A stretch of 64,000 nt of DNA from Galbula dea (lineage: Eukaryota; Chordata; Aves; Piciformes; Galbulidae). This document shows, piece by piece, positions 43,886 through 57,900 of the stretch. The translations under genes were made by a program, and so were the position numbers. The stretch covers positions 152,334 through 216,333 of the forward strand of contig VWZX01010895.1 in NCBI GenBank assembly GCA_013399015.1, given 5' to 3'. The notes beneath the pieces were generated by a model, which searched no databases, had not been told where the DNA came from, and was given only the letters and a program-made list of their open reading frames with translations. Every line of letters begins with the position of its first letter. The stretch's first letter is position 1.

Positions 43886-45944
43886 CTACCAGTCCCGTGA
43901 TAGCTTGGTGTTCTGATCCCTTTTGGGAGGTGTAGGGGGCGGTCCCCTCCGTAACGTTGCATAGCCAGATATATGACTGCCCCCAAAGCTGCTTGTCTTC
44001 TGCTGGTCAGCCAGCAGCTCTGGTGGAGGCGGAGGCAGGGCCATGTCATCCATGGTGGCTGTGGGCTCTGTTCTGGACATCCGTGTGGAGGAGAGGGAGC
44101 CATGCCGGGTGATGGACTTCCGCTGCAGCGTCCGGTTAAGGTCTGCCAGGAATCCTGGCTGAACACTAAGGCTAGACTTGGGTGAAGTGGGCACTTGAGG
44201 GCCAGCTGACCCTGGTGGCTCTGTGACCTCCACCTGTGTCAGTCGAGTGCTGTCATTCCGCTTGGGACGTGTGGGTGGTGGGGCTTTTTTCATAGATGGT
44301 TTTGACCATGCCTGAGGCTGGGGATTGACAACAGCGACTTTTGGGGAAGTGGTACCTGAAAACACCGATGGGATCTCAACCGGTGGGGGAGGAAGATCTA
44401 TTTCAGGTGGTGGGGGTGGGAAGTCTGAATCAGACGGTGGTGAGGGGAATTCGACCGCAGGTTCCTTCCCAGACACCCCTGGTGCAGAAGCCTTGGTCAG
44501 GATCCCTCCTTGTGGAAGGACAATGGGCAAACTCACCCCAGAAAGGTTGAGCTTTCCTGGCTTTGGAGGGGCTGCAGGAGGCGATGACTCCTTGGAAGGA
44601 GACCCTGATGGCTCTGGTGGGTGTGCAAATTTGCTGACAAGGCGGTCCACTGAAGGTCTCTTGGACTCATGGTACTCAGTGGAGCTCGTGGACTTGATGC
44701 TGGAGTTTCGCTGAGGGGTTGGAGGTGGTTTCTTCCCTCCAGGGCTTGCTGTCTTGTTGGTCTTTTTGACTGGAGACCCTGATTTGTCAGCAGGGGGAGA
44801 ACCTGCAGAAGAAGCTGGGGAAGGAGGTGGAGGAGGAAACACTAAGCTGCTCTCTGGTGGAGGAGGGGGGAAATCTGGTGAGGAAGCCGAAGCGGGCTGC
44901 CATTTGGGCTTTGCCTTCACTGCTGGAGGTGACTGTGGAGCCACGCTCAGTGGAAGAGGCTTCAGAGGCTGGGGCTCAGTGGCAGGTGGGGTGGGAGATG
45001 GTGGAAACTGGCTAACTATCTGTTTCACCACTGATGGCACTGGGGACTGAGGGGATGGAGGAGGCTTCACAGAGAAACTCTGCTGCTTTGGGNGGCAAGG
45101 GAGCTGGTACAGGGGGGGTGACATGTGCGACCCCTGGTGACACTGCCTTCCCACTAGGCTGTGGGGAGAGAGCATTCATGACAGGCTTTGGGGGTGCCTG
45201 GGGTGGTGGTGGGGCAGGCACAGGAGGAGGAGGTGGTGGCAGTGAGGAGGTGGCAGTAGCCTGGCTTGTATTTGGTTGAACCTGATGNNNNNNNNNNNNN
45301 NNNNNNNNNNNNNNNNNNNNNNNNNNNNNNNNNNNNNNNNNNNNNNNNNNNNNNNNNNNNNNNNNNNNNNNNNNNNNNNNNNNNNNNNNNNNNNNNNNNN
45401 NNNNNNNNNNNNNNNNNNNNNNNNNNNNNNNNNNNNNNNNNNNNNNNNNNNNNNNNNNNNNNNNNNNNNNNNNNNNNNNNNNNNNNNNNNNNNNNNNNNN
45501 NNNNNNNNNNNNNNNNNNNNNNNNNNNNNNNNNNNNNNNNNNNNNNNNNNNNNNNNNNNNNNNNNNNNNNNNNNNNNNNNNNNNNNNNNNNNNNNNNNNN
45601 NNNNNNNNNNNNNNNNNNNNNNNNNNNNNNNNNNNNNNNNNNNNNNNNNNNNNNNNNNNNNNNNNNNNNNNNNNNNNNNNNNNNNNNNNNNNNNNNNNNN
45701 NNNNNNNNNNNNNNNNNNNNNNNNNNNNNNNNNNNNNNNNNNNNNNNNNNNNNNNNNNNNNNNNNNNNNNNNNNNNNNNNNNNNNNNNNNNNNNNNNNNN
45801 NNNNNNGGGTGGTGGGGGAGGAGGAGGCGGGGGGGGCAGTGGTGGGGATGGCTGCGATGCTGTGTAGGGGGTTGCCACTTTTGTCTGTGGGGACACAGGA
45901 GGGGCGGCAGACATGAAGGGCCGACCTGCAGGCTCCATTCGGGC
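43886..45944 (-). CDS. RAPH1: RAPH1 terminal exon: proline-rich, Ena/VASP- and SH3-binding tail
   Basis: The acceptor is ctcttcccaacag and the first codon is GCC (ARMEPAGRPF). Three Ena/VASP EVH1-type motifs are visible: VFPPPPPS (about 44820-44842), DFPPPPPESS (about 44850-44880) and DFPPPPPEID (about 44395-44430). Many PxxP stretches (KKPPPTPQRN, KKAPPPTRPKRN) are likely SH3 ligands. The stop (TAG) is at 43886-43888 after KLSRDW. Two defects are present. Bases 45288-45806 are N, and at 45093 an N adds one base: the frame reading VTPPVPAPL upstream is +1 relative to PKQQSFSVKPPPS downstream. This looks like an assembly defect rather than a mutation, because the coding pattern is clean on both sides. 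Confidence 0.95.
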
Positions 45945-48900
45945 CTGTTGGGAAGAGATTTTTAGTGGAAGTGGAAAGGGAGAAAGAGAAAAAGAAAAAG
46001 AGAGAGAGGGAGGGAGGGAGGGAGGGAAGGAGACAAAGAGATTATAAAGTCAAGGTCTAAATGTGCCTGTCATTAAAAATTAAGTGGCAGATTACAGCAT
46101 GCAGGAAGTATTAGCAAAAAAATACAGCAAGAGACAATTCCATACACTGACAAGCCTGGACTATGCAGTCTGACTGGGTAGGCAGGGACAGGAGCTGGAA
46201 AGAATCAGCAGAGCCAGGTCTACTTAAAGCTAGGCTGAGTGTCGGTGATAAAATTCACCAGCCTTGTACATTCTGTGGGACAGCAGCTGTACGCAGTGAG
46301 AACTGCTGGTCCTTCTCTGGGCAAGTATAGTGACCCAAACAGAGCATTCCCCAGAGCACCAGAGGTCATGACAGAGGACATTAAGCAAAGCAGGAGACTC
46401 TGCAGACATCTCCTCAGCTCAGTAACACTAGTTAAACCATACATGGCCTCCCAGACCAGGTCAGCTCAGGCCTTACACTGTTTGGTGTTACAAAATGCAG
46501 AAATTCTGAACCGCTCTAAAACATGTCAGGGGTAAGCTCTAGGCAGCAATACTACTGAGATCCTTCCACTCCACATCCACATATCCATGACTGGCAAGGA
46601 AAAAAATAGAGGAAAAATAGGGAGAACTGAGTTTTGCTAGGAAAATTTCCCCCAAAGGAAATATTCAGAGATCTGCAAAAGAGAATTAGCTTGGGAAAGA
46701 AAAGCTACACATGCAACTCTTACATTAAGCAGAAAAAGAAAGGAAAGATGGGGTAGGGAAAAGCTAAGGGAAGGAGCAACGGGAAAGCAGCAGGCAATGT
46801 CTTAGTCTACTCATTGAGTTTTGCTGAAGTTAAATTGTTTCTCTAAAATTGTAAGCCTACATTCCTGTTAAAAATTAAAAAGATAATTGCATCCCTCCAG
46901 TTTACAAACATCCTCCTACTATGTGGTTTGGCTACAAGCCAAGTTGTGAATTTCACAGTGCACAGCATAGAAACATGCACTAGAAATGCAACACCAGCAT
47001 GGCAGCTGACCACACTGGATACTATACTTCATTAGCAGATAGTTTGCCACAAGTTAGCCCAGTTATGCTCATTTGCACTGTATGAGCAGGTTTGCACATT
47101 GCTTGGTTCTAAACACAGGTGCACAGAGTTTCTGTATGTGCAGAACACCACCAAAAGGATTACAGTCAGAAACAACAGTGATTTACAACACACATAGGGT
47201 GTGCCTCTACCTGTCACATTAGGCCTGGAAGTCAACAGTGTAACACAAGGTGTTCACATAACAAACCAGGAGAGAAATCTTGATCTCTTGCAAGTGTTAG
47301 TCTGTAAATTCCCATTCTCCCCATCACCCAGGTTAATGAATTTTCAAGTAGCACCACCTGACCTTAATTGTGCCCTGTATAAGGCACCAGAGGAGTGCCG
47401 ACCTTAGCTGTGCTGAGCTTCACTTTTGACACCTGAGACAAGCAAAAGGCAACAGGAAAAATAAAAGCGGCATAAAACAGAGAGGGAGACTGAGGCATAA
47501 TAGAACAGGTATCCCTGAATGGCAAGACCTTGGAAAACCTTCAATTTGTCACTTAGAGCACATACACTGAGCATGCATTCTGATGCCTGGGGTAGCATCC
47601 CATTTGAAATAACATGCTCAAAAATTAACAAGCAAAATGAGACATAACAAGACTTCACTGCTCCGCTGTGAAGAATGTGAACACATAAATCAAGTATTCT
47701 TTGGGCAAACAGCAATCTTTCAAAATACAAAGTGGACAGATTACCTGCATTTTGGAAACAGTGGGTTTTTTAATCTGTGATTCTGTGATATATTTGAAAC
47801 AGAGAGGAATTTTCCTCGTATCCACTGAAGAAAGTAATTTCCAGTGAGCAAACTAAACACTTGGGGCAGGTAAAAGAATATTGTGCATGTCAGGAGGGGA
47901 AGCACCCCCCCATCTACAAAGAATCAAATTAAATTTCCACAACCAGAAATATATTCAGTGATATTTTGTCTATGGAAGAACCTTGAAACAAATCATTGTC
48001 TTTGTTCCACCTTGTAACTATGTGATGTCCTTTCTGTATATCTTGAAAAATTACTTATTGCATACTATCCATTTATATTTTTAACATGCATTTTCATGAC
48101 TATTTGGAACTCTCAGAAATGCTATAAAAAGAATAGTATCTATTGTTAAAAATAACAACAGTACTTTTTTTTAGCTGTTTTTCCTAAGAAAACAAGCTTT
48201 TGCAATTGAACAGTTTGTCATTTCTCTTCTTATGCCAGTTGCATTTGGATTGGTTAGCAAATATAAGTTAAATACTACACACTGCTAGAAATCTCAATAT
48301 ATTTTTAACTTCAAAAAATTGTTGTGAAGTTCCTGGCACCTAGTAAATGAGGGAAAAGCAGGCAAAACTTGTTGAGCAGTTAGCCACTGGCCTAGCAGTA
48401 CATGTCATCTTTCTGCTGAGCCAAAGCATGCTCTGTTCTACCCTGCTTGCTGAGAGGGATGAGACAAAGGTGGCAAGGGCGGAGAGAGATGTTGCAGAAG
48501 CGGAAGGAACATGCTCAACAAGTCTCCATTAATTCTGCCACTTGCAGCAACCTGCCTAAACTCCTTAAACCAGCTTTATCACCAAAGCACTAAGGTATAA
48601 TGACCTCTCTTTTCTTGGATTTGTGTACAGAAAGAAATTCAAATTGATGAAATCTTGAAACGTGGATGGCCCTTAGCAGGGACTAGTCTGAATATTTTAT
48701 TTTTAAAATGGTTTTAATAAAGATTCTTGGGGTTTATTTAAATGAGCAATTGCCAGCAGCACTATGGACTTGATAAGAACAGCAGTGACTCCCTAGTGTT
48801 AAAACTTGAAACTCTTCTCTAAAAGCTCACAGAGAGTGCAGCAGCAAGATTTTCACATTAAAACCAAAACTTTAGGGAACAGTAACATTATCGGTCTCAT

Positions 48901-51900
48901 AGTAATGTTCCTCCACCTCTGTCACATACATGCTGGACAGACTCAAGTGCCCTTTTACACCTAGCCTGCTCCTGCAGAAATTATGCACCCTGTACACATA
49001 CACAAGCCATCTGCTGATGAACATGCACCAGCTGTTGTACTCATGCAGCAGAAAAATTTGGATCACAATATAACAAGCCACATTCCTGGGCTGAGTCCTG
49101 CATTACTATTAGAATCAAACAATTTCCAAGCCAGCAGGCACTGCAGAAAAGTCACAAATCCCAAAGAATGCAGCCTTGTCAGTTTCCACTTGTGCCACAC
49201 ATAAGCTTCTTTGTTTGAAAAGGTGATGTTGTGTCTTATTTATCTGATGCACCAATGCCAGGTATGGTGACCCATGGTTTTAGTTTTAAAAAGCTTACTT
49301 CTCTTTCTTGAACCTGGGGTCTGGGGAATATTCAAAATTGGCAGGAGTAAAGATGGCTTCTCATAGCATCCTGTCAATGTACTTCCATACCTAACTGCTG
49401 CATTTAATAATGATGTCATGGCTGTTTAGGAACCTGGAAATTCCTTTAAGCCTAAAAACAAACCAGCTTAGGTGGCACTTCTGCTGCATTTGGAAGGATT
49501 CCCCAGGAGCTACACCAGTCATCTACCACAGAAAGGACAGAAAACTTAACAAACCACAACAGACCTGAGCCCCAGGCTTCAATGGGTTAAAATCTTTCGT
49601 AACTCTCTATGAGCAACAGGAGATACCAAATCTGCCTCAGTCCACAACTGCTGTCAATTTTAGTACTTTTGCTGTGACCATCTCAATGGTTTCTGTTTCC
49701 GTTTCCACAGAATATAACAGAAAACATTTATGCCCTTCTAGAACAGATGTATCTGCCTTCAGGTCTCAATTATTCACATCTTTACAATGGAAAGATGTAG
49801 CTAGTTAACTGTAGAAGATCTTAGTGAAAGAATTTCATTAAACTTGTTAACAGCTGATCTTTTTATTTAGTTTTTATTCAACATTAGTTAATAGACTTCT
49901 ATGGGAAGGGCTATATAATGCCTTCAAAGAACAGAGGGCTTCTGTGCACACAAATAAAACCAAGAACAGCTGAATTCCCTGAAAAAGTGATTCCTGAAAA
50001 AACAATTACATGGCAGTGTATGTCAGTAACAGAGTAAAAAAGAGAAGAAATCCAACTCAAGACAGAGACAGAAGAGGTATCACTGTCTTGGACATTTTGT
50101 TGGGCGTTGGCTCTCAAACTAAAGTCTTCTTGTTACCTTGCTGGATTCCTCCAGTTGAGTGCCTCGTTTCCAGGCCTCGGAGAACATGGAGCTGACAATA
50201 CTTTGGGAACGGACATGTCCAGCTGGCTGGGTGTCAGAAACTCCACTGTCAGACTGATTAGAATGATTTGATTGAGACTCTGTTTAGAAGAAAATTAAGA
50301 AACAGTTAGCATATGATTCTGAGCATAAGAGTAAAGTCAGCGTGCTTATAATACAACTCCGTGTGACATTTATTGGTTACACTTGTTAAACATGTTATGC
50401 CACCACAGGACAGTATTCTCACCAACTACTCCATAAACTCTAGTTCACATCCAGGCTGTTGATCTCTGGAAAACAAAACAGTGCAACAGTCCCCTGGCAT
50501 TTACTATATCTGAAGTTCTACAAAGATGACAGCATGTCAGATATGCTACGAAGTAAAAACACACTGCAGTTGTGTAGGTTCTGAAACACCCAACAGCTCC
50601 TGGACGTCGGGAAAAGCCCCAATTCATGCAATGTAATGCATGCAGCCTGCTCCCTCTGGCACTCCTACCGAAGACAACCTTGGAAACAGCCACTGGATAT
50701 GGGCTGAGGGCAGACAAACTACACTAGCTGATGCAGTAGTCTGCTTCTGACTGCTTGATTCCTCAAGGGAAGAGAGGGAATGATGTGCATCCTGCAACTA
50801 TCAAGCACAGATAATGTTCTGGGTCCACATGGTATCTCGAAAAGACAGCAACAGCCACTGCCAAACCGATTTATCCAGCCTGGCACTTGCTTTCTGCATA
50901 GTCCTAAGCTGTCCTGGGGAAAAAGAGCATCTGGGCATAGGTTGGACTACACCTCCAGTGTGGCTCAGCCACAGGAAGAGAAACTTTATTAGAAAAACAC
51001 TCAGCTTAAATGAAGAAACTGTCAGTAACTGAGAATTTACCACTACAGCTGAGAAGCTGTGCCACACAGCTGAAAAAATATGGTGCCTTCCCAGTTAGGC
51101 TGAATTTGCTTAGCTTGTTATCACAGGCTACTTTCTGACCCTTTCTAATTCAGTAGCATTACTTTCTGACCTGCATCTGTGATGGACAAAATACTGTCAA
51201 CACAATACCATGTTTTCAATAATAAAACTTGCCCCTGAGCATTCAGAATAACCTGGCAAAGTGTCAGCTCTGAACAGTGAAATGAGACTATATAAACCAT
51301 TTATCAATTTTTTAAATTGTTATATGCTACCAAAATACAGTCCCAGTCCAGCTGAGACATAAGCAGGAATGTATTACTGCAGGCACACACAGTTTGACAC
51401 AGGAACAGAAATGTGTTTTCAAAGTTTGTCTCTAAAGAAATTGTTTGGGTCTTTGCCTTTGGCCAGAGACAATTTCTTATTTTCCAATTTCAAATATTTC
51501 ATTCAACAAAAGCTGTTTAAGAGTCACACACACATGCTCTATGCATCATTAAAACATACATTTCACTTCTTTTTCAAATAGAAAACAAAACCAAGTACAA
51601 CATAGTCCAAATACATACACCACAGCAAATAATGTAATACAATAGGTTTTTGTATGTTTTTTCTATACATACATTAAACAAAGTCTATGTTTTAGACTAA
51701 ACGCAGCACAAAAGACTTTGGAGAAACCACTTCTAGGCAGGGGGTGATAAAAAAGGTAATTAAATCTTTGTATTATGTGATAGATCATATTATTACCTGG
51801 CAAGCTAGATGAGCTGGAGCCTGACTTGATACTGGAGCTAGACAAGGAAGTCCAGTCATACGCTGATTCTGTTCTCTTCAGTGCTTCCTGATAGTTCATG

Positions 51901-54900
51901 TATAGTTGCTTCCCATACTAAGCAAAATGACAAACAAATGTAACAGCTGTCTATAGTCTATTGAGCTCCACCTCTGGCTTGTCAATTCCACCTTTTTTTC
52001 CACCAGGGAGAAACAACAGCCTCTTTGTTAAGGAGCTCAGACAACATTAATTTTTCATTAGTGAACTGCTGAAAGAAAAACAATTTATGCTAGACAGTTG
52101 TCAAGCAAGAAGTAGGCCAATGAATAATGTAGCCAAGCTAGGGATCTTAGAAGACAGTTGTTTCTTCTTTTTTTTTTTTCCCATAAGGCTTCTTTCTAAA
52201 ATCTGTAAGGGAGCTGGCTAAAATCTTCCTATGATGTCAGTTAGAACTTCAACACACGACAGAGGTGCAGCAGAAACAAGAAAAAAGGGCCCCATTACTG
52301 AATTATCACAAGAACAAAGTCTGGGGTCTGGAGAACAGGCCTGATGAGGAGAGGCTTAGGGAGCTGGGGTTGTTTAGCCTGGAGAAGAGGAGGCTGAGGG
52401 GAGACCTTATCACTCTCTTCAGTTACCTGAAAGGAGGTTGTAGAGAGGTGAGTGTTGGCCTCTTCTCCCTTGTGACTAGTGACAGGACTAGAGGGAATGG
52501 GCTTAAGTTGTGCCAGGGTAGGTTTAGATTAGATATTAGGAAGAATTTCTTTACTGAAAGAGTGGTTAGATATTGGAATAGGCTGCCCAGGGAGGTGGTG
52601 GAATCACCATCCCTGGAGGTTTTTAAGAAGCAGATAGATGTGTTTCTTCAGGGGATGATTTAGGGATAAGGGCTATCGGTTGGACTAGATGATCTTGAGG
52701 GTCCTTTCCAACTGTAATGATTCTGTGATTCTGTAATAATTTTGCTGTGGAATGAAATAGGGAAGAAGATTGTATAGTTCATGTTCAGAATAGTTAAACA
52801 GATGGAAGTCAGATTTAGCATGTATTCTGCTAAGTAACAGTAAGTGGTTTCAAACGGATAATGACAACTTATGACAGCAGTGCAAGAAGAGCTTACCTTC
52901 GCAATGCGGATGCCATTGATCCACTGGTGTAGAGTTCTTATATCATCACAGCAAAGATACTTGATATACTGGGATTTCTTCTGGATCTGAGGATGCTGCA
53001 GAAAAATTGTTAATACTCATCAATACTTTAATGGCGAAGAAGGCAATGAAAGCCATTCATCTGTTGAGGTCTATATAGACAAACTTAATGCTAGAAGCTC
53101 TTCAACTGTAGTCTGTATTTGAGTCCACTTAAAAATGAGAGTATTTCAGGAGGTAGCAGTGGGGACTCCTTCACATGCAGACTGGTAGTGTGTCCAGTGT
53201 GCACTGATTTGAAGTTTGAAACACTAAGAAAGGTTGAATCTTCCAGTATTTTAGTGCTGTACCTTCTATCTACCAACAGAGTCTTCTGTATCTGTAAGGC
53301 TCTTCAGAAATCTTTATCCTCTCAGGCAAGTGGTCAGAACAGTGTCAGCCTGGAAAAATCTTTCCTAAACACAAGCAAGAGACTGCTAAAACACAAAGAA
53401 TTGTCTGTTTTCACTGCTTTACAGACAAACTCATCACCTGAGGGAGACAAATGATATTTCACCTTCCTCTCACACCAAAACAAACAGGAGGAAAACAAAC
53501 ACAAACTTTGCTTTTGTATGGCTTGAGTGAGACACTCCACAAATGACACGTTGTTAAGCACGGTTACAGTTTCAGATTGTAGAGCCTTCAAAGTCCCCAT
53601 CTCACTGGTACAAGTATCTAAAATATTTGCTGCTCCCATATGCATGTAAAAAAAAAAAAGGCACTGTATTTATCAATTCAGCACTCACAAAAGAAATGTC
53701 TATTTTCAAAAATCAGACACTGGAAATCATTCAGGATGGATTATTTCAGCTTTCTGTTCGTGCTGTAAAAGTTACATGTCTCATAGCTGTTAGGTCTGGC
53801 TACTCGAGTTCTTACTATACTCCTCTTCAGGTCAGTGACACAGCTTTGCTAGATGATTGTAGGCATTTAATTTTTACTGAAGACTGTCTGAAACATATAT
53901 CAAAGAACTTTTAATCATTTTTCAGAATATTTTCTCCTGCTGTCTTCCAAACAGTTATTCCAAAATTAATATGAACATTTATCTCCATGAACAGAGTATA
54001 TATAACTAACTTCATTATGATATTAGATAATTGTTTCCAGTGCTCACTATCAGCCTGTTTCGCATACACGTTGTACAACAAAGAAGAGTCTATAGAAGCA
54101 CAACTACCTTCACTATCAAGCCATCTTTTTCCTGGACTTGTTAAAAAATTTAGCTATAAATAAAAGAAGCTCTCAGAAATCTATCATTTAGGATGGAAGA
54201 GCTAAAAATATAAACAAGCATACAAGTGTTACATTTAACAGTTGTGAAGTACCTGTCCTGCACGGTATGGGTCAAGATAAACAAAGGAAGCAAACATGTA
54301 AAGACAAAACCATTCTGTGACTCCAGTAAGAATTAGCCTTTCAGTTTGAATTTGCCATTCACCTCTCCAAAAAACATGCTCAGCTTAGTGATCTTTGTGG
54401 CGCAAAACTGAGCTTCTCAAAAAAACCAAACCTGTATGGCTCCTATATGTTGGTAGTAATAGAAAACATCTAAAGAACTGTGGGAGGCAGAACTCCATCC
54501 TGCTTAATACAGTAATTTAGTTATTCATCAGTTCCACACTGGAAACATAGCTTCACTATGTCTAAGTTAATCAACTAATTATACCACATTAATTTACTTA
54601 AATAAAGGTAAATTTTCATCACATTAAAATTTGACTTCAACATTCTCATGTCTTCATTTATGCTTAGAATGGCAACACTTAAAAAAATTCTACTTAGATA
54701 AGATTTAGTCTGGTTTACTCTGTGTGGTCAACAAATCTGAAAAAATAATTAACTATTAACCCGTCTAAATGATATGGATAGAAAGTGACATGTAAGCAGA
54801 AGAAACCAATTTACTTCAGCGAATTTATAAACACTTACAAACTGACATTTTTGCTTTTAATTGCATTTAATTAACTGTGCCAATGACCTATAACAACATG

Positions 54901-57900
54901 GAAAATACTTCCAGCTTCATCTGTATGCTCTTTCACTTAATATCATGTCCCACACTTGATATTCTGTGTCTCCATCTCAGTGAGCCCAAATGCACATTGT
55001 GCATTTTACTGGAAGGTAAAATCCCTTTTTTCACACAGTGGACACGCAGCCATACACTCCAGGCACACAAAACATTCTAATACACTGCTCCATGCAACAC
55101 CACATGAGCTACAGTTCAGGGAAGGCAAGAGGTCAAAGGAAAAGTCTAAGTGCAATTATAACCATCTCTTGTTATTTGTACCATTTTCAAACACACAAAG
55201 ACACTTCACTTGCTGTGAACATACTGTGAAAACCTGTTTTAAAATAGCTTTGCAGCTAGCTATCTCGCAGGAACCATTTTTTGAACACTGTGTGGGAGTC
55301 AGAAGAAACAGGGAAATGAGTTGATGCAATTTAGAATAACTTGAAATAATTTATTAATCTCACAGTTTAAGATCAGGTCACTGCTTTCATAACATTTTTT
55401 TTTTTGTACTTCTTACTTCTATCTGTCCTTTATACTCGGAAGTTCCTTCCTCTACAGCATCTCCTTTCCCTCAGGTTGGGCAACTTGACTCTCTTAACAC
55501 CAATTTCTGCACACCTTTGGACCTTCATACAGAGAAGATGGCAACTCCCTAGCATTTCAAAGGGTATTATCTCACTGAACCTGAATTGTTGTAAGGTATG
55601 GAGCTGCTAAATGGAAAAAGAAGTTTAGTGTTTTGTTTTAGAGTATGATGAAGACAGACTCATCAGTCTGGAAGTAAGACAATTCAGGACAATATGAAAA
55701 CATTTACAATGTCATGAGGAACATAGAAAACAGGCATTAACTGTTCACTTTCTATACAAGAACCAGAGGAAAATGAAATGGAAAGCAACTGATAGTTCAG
55801 AACAAGTAAAAGAGTGTACAAGGTGTGCCCAACTGCTGCAGCATTCTAAAAGTTTCTAAGTTTTCCCTAAGCAGCTTATAAAGAAAGGCCACTGTCAGAG
55901 AAACCTGGAGTGCTAGATGAATCCAGTAAAGCCACTCTTCTGCTGCTATTCGTGTTCTTTTTTTCTCCCCCACTATACAATCCACATGGATCTTCTGGCA
56001 GGTGGAGGAAATATGCTGGCTTGATGGGGAAGAAAGTGATCCACAGCCATTTTTTTTTTTTGAATTTCTGTCAAGAGGGCTCACTACAACTCCACAGAAA
56101 GTGTAGTTAAACATAGCTTTCTCATTGTAACTGTAACTTATGACAATTTAGATTTCTTATGTGCAGAACGAAAATAGTTCATAGAGGTTCACCCTGAAAG
56201 TGTTCCCATTGTTATATTAGTACAGGAAGTGTATTCTAAACTACAATCTCTCCCAAAATTAATATTGTGTTAATCAGCTCTTATTCACAATTAGAAAGTG
56301 TAGTTATTAAAAGAAACTAAGAGGAGTGTGGAAACGTTTCAAGCTCTCTAATTGCTTTTTTCAGTATGAGAACTTCCAAAACAATTAACAAGTTACCTTT
56401 AGCACTAAACAGTAGTCTGTGGGTGCTTTGTATTTGTTCCGATAGTCCTGTCCATAGTAAACACTGACATGATCTAGCTGTAGGAAGCATACGAGATCCC
56501 GTGAGACCTATTAAAGGCAAAAACATAATTTACAAAATATCACACAGACTGACAAAATCAACACTACTAGAAGGTCTTGTTAAGGTCAAATATTAGTTTC
56601 AATCTGATTTGAAAACTACCAATACAAGAAAGAGATAAAGGCATGCATGAACTCTTGCATTAGGTGTTCATTTTTAACCAGAATATCCTTCTCCAAATTC
56701 AGTCTGTTTTTTTGTGTTTTGTCTCCATTTTTCCTTTTGACAACTTACACCAGACTACTAACGTTTAGCCAGAATTGGTATCAGGAGAACATAAATGGTA
56801 TCAGTTAACCATGAACTTTTAAGCAGCTGTTGGCTACCTTTATTCTTGGTTATAATCAAGATGTCCAAATTCCAATGTGATTGTGAGTAAATTCTAATGG
56901 TGTTTGGCAGTGATTGTAGGGCACAAAATTTCAACAGGCTACCTTGCATAGATTGTTTTAAAGAAGAGAAAGTCTTTGGAAAGAACATCTGAGATACATT
57001 CAGCTCTAAAGGGAGACAAGAGATTTCTCCTTCACTGCCAGTAGTGTGGGAAGTCGACTTCCTGTACTGGGGATCAGTTGATGTTGTCAAGACTGATAGA
57101 TTCATGAACAACTTGAACTCACAGTAGTTCAGCTTTAAAACTATTACACATCTGTAGCAGTTTTCTATTTACTTTTCATTACTGATACACAGAGAAACAG
57201 CAGTAAGTAACACTGAAGAAACATTATTTTATTTACCAGTTTCAAAAAACAGAACAAATTGGTCTGAAAAGAATCCCATTTATATCAGCTAACTAAATTG
57301 ATGGAATTATGCAGACTGATTATGGCCTTGGTCTGATATTTCATGACTGGCATTTGCAGTGCAATTTTCTAATCCAAATTCTGCTTAGGAGAAGACAGCC
57401 TCTTAACTCCACCAGCCACTTTTCCTCAAGTGTTTCTGAACACCTAATCCCAAGCTCACTCAAAATGGAGATCCTTGCCTTCTTATATTTTAAATCTGGG
57501 GTTATATTCTTCACATCAAGTGCTACCACTGTAATTTACACAACATTTCCATGATAAAGCTGCATTTTTAACTAAGGGATGTGGCACTACACAAGACACA
57601 GCAAAGTCAAAATTTAATGCTGACTCTTGTGTGTATGATTTACCAGCAGTAAATGATTCAGGGAAATGGCATTAAAGTACCATACCTTTGCCTTCCCTTT
57701 AGGGACATAGTAGATTCCAGAGGCTCGAAGAAGAAAGTAACGTTTCTTCCAAGACTTCTTACCATCCTCTTTCAGCCACAAAACTCCCTCAATCTCTGGC
57801 ACAGTTACAGAACTTCCACAGAAACATTCCTTTGGACAAACAGTGGTTTGGGAAGAGAGAAACAGACTGAACATACAGTATGCAGTAGTTTCTTGTTAAT

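Noticed and set aside
43973..45050. Plus-strand Gly-rich frames opposite the RAPH1 terminal exon
   Set aside because: They are reverse-complement shadows of CCN proline codons and have no independent support.
45012..45938. Minus-strand frame ending ISGETDS as a separate RAPH1 C-terminus
   Set aside because: The residues after the N at 45093 are a frame artefact. The lamellipodin frame resumes one base over as PKQQSFSVKPPPS.
47776..47791. Isolated tctgtgattctgtgat as a CR1 tail
   Set aside because: It is only two octamers with no adjacent CR1 3' UTR motif, so it may be chance or an unrecognisable relic. It was not called as an element.
52996..56396. Several 60-120 codon open frames in the RAPH1 intron (for example 53119-53454, 54956-55324)
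   Set aside because: They are low-complexity, AT-rich chance frames with no recognisable domain, splice context or similarity to lamellipodin.
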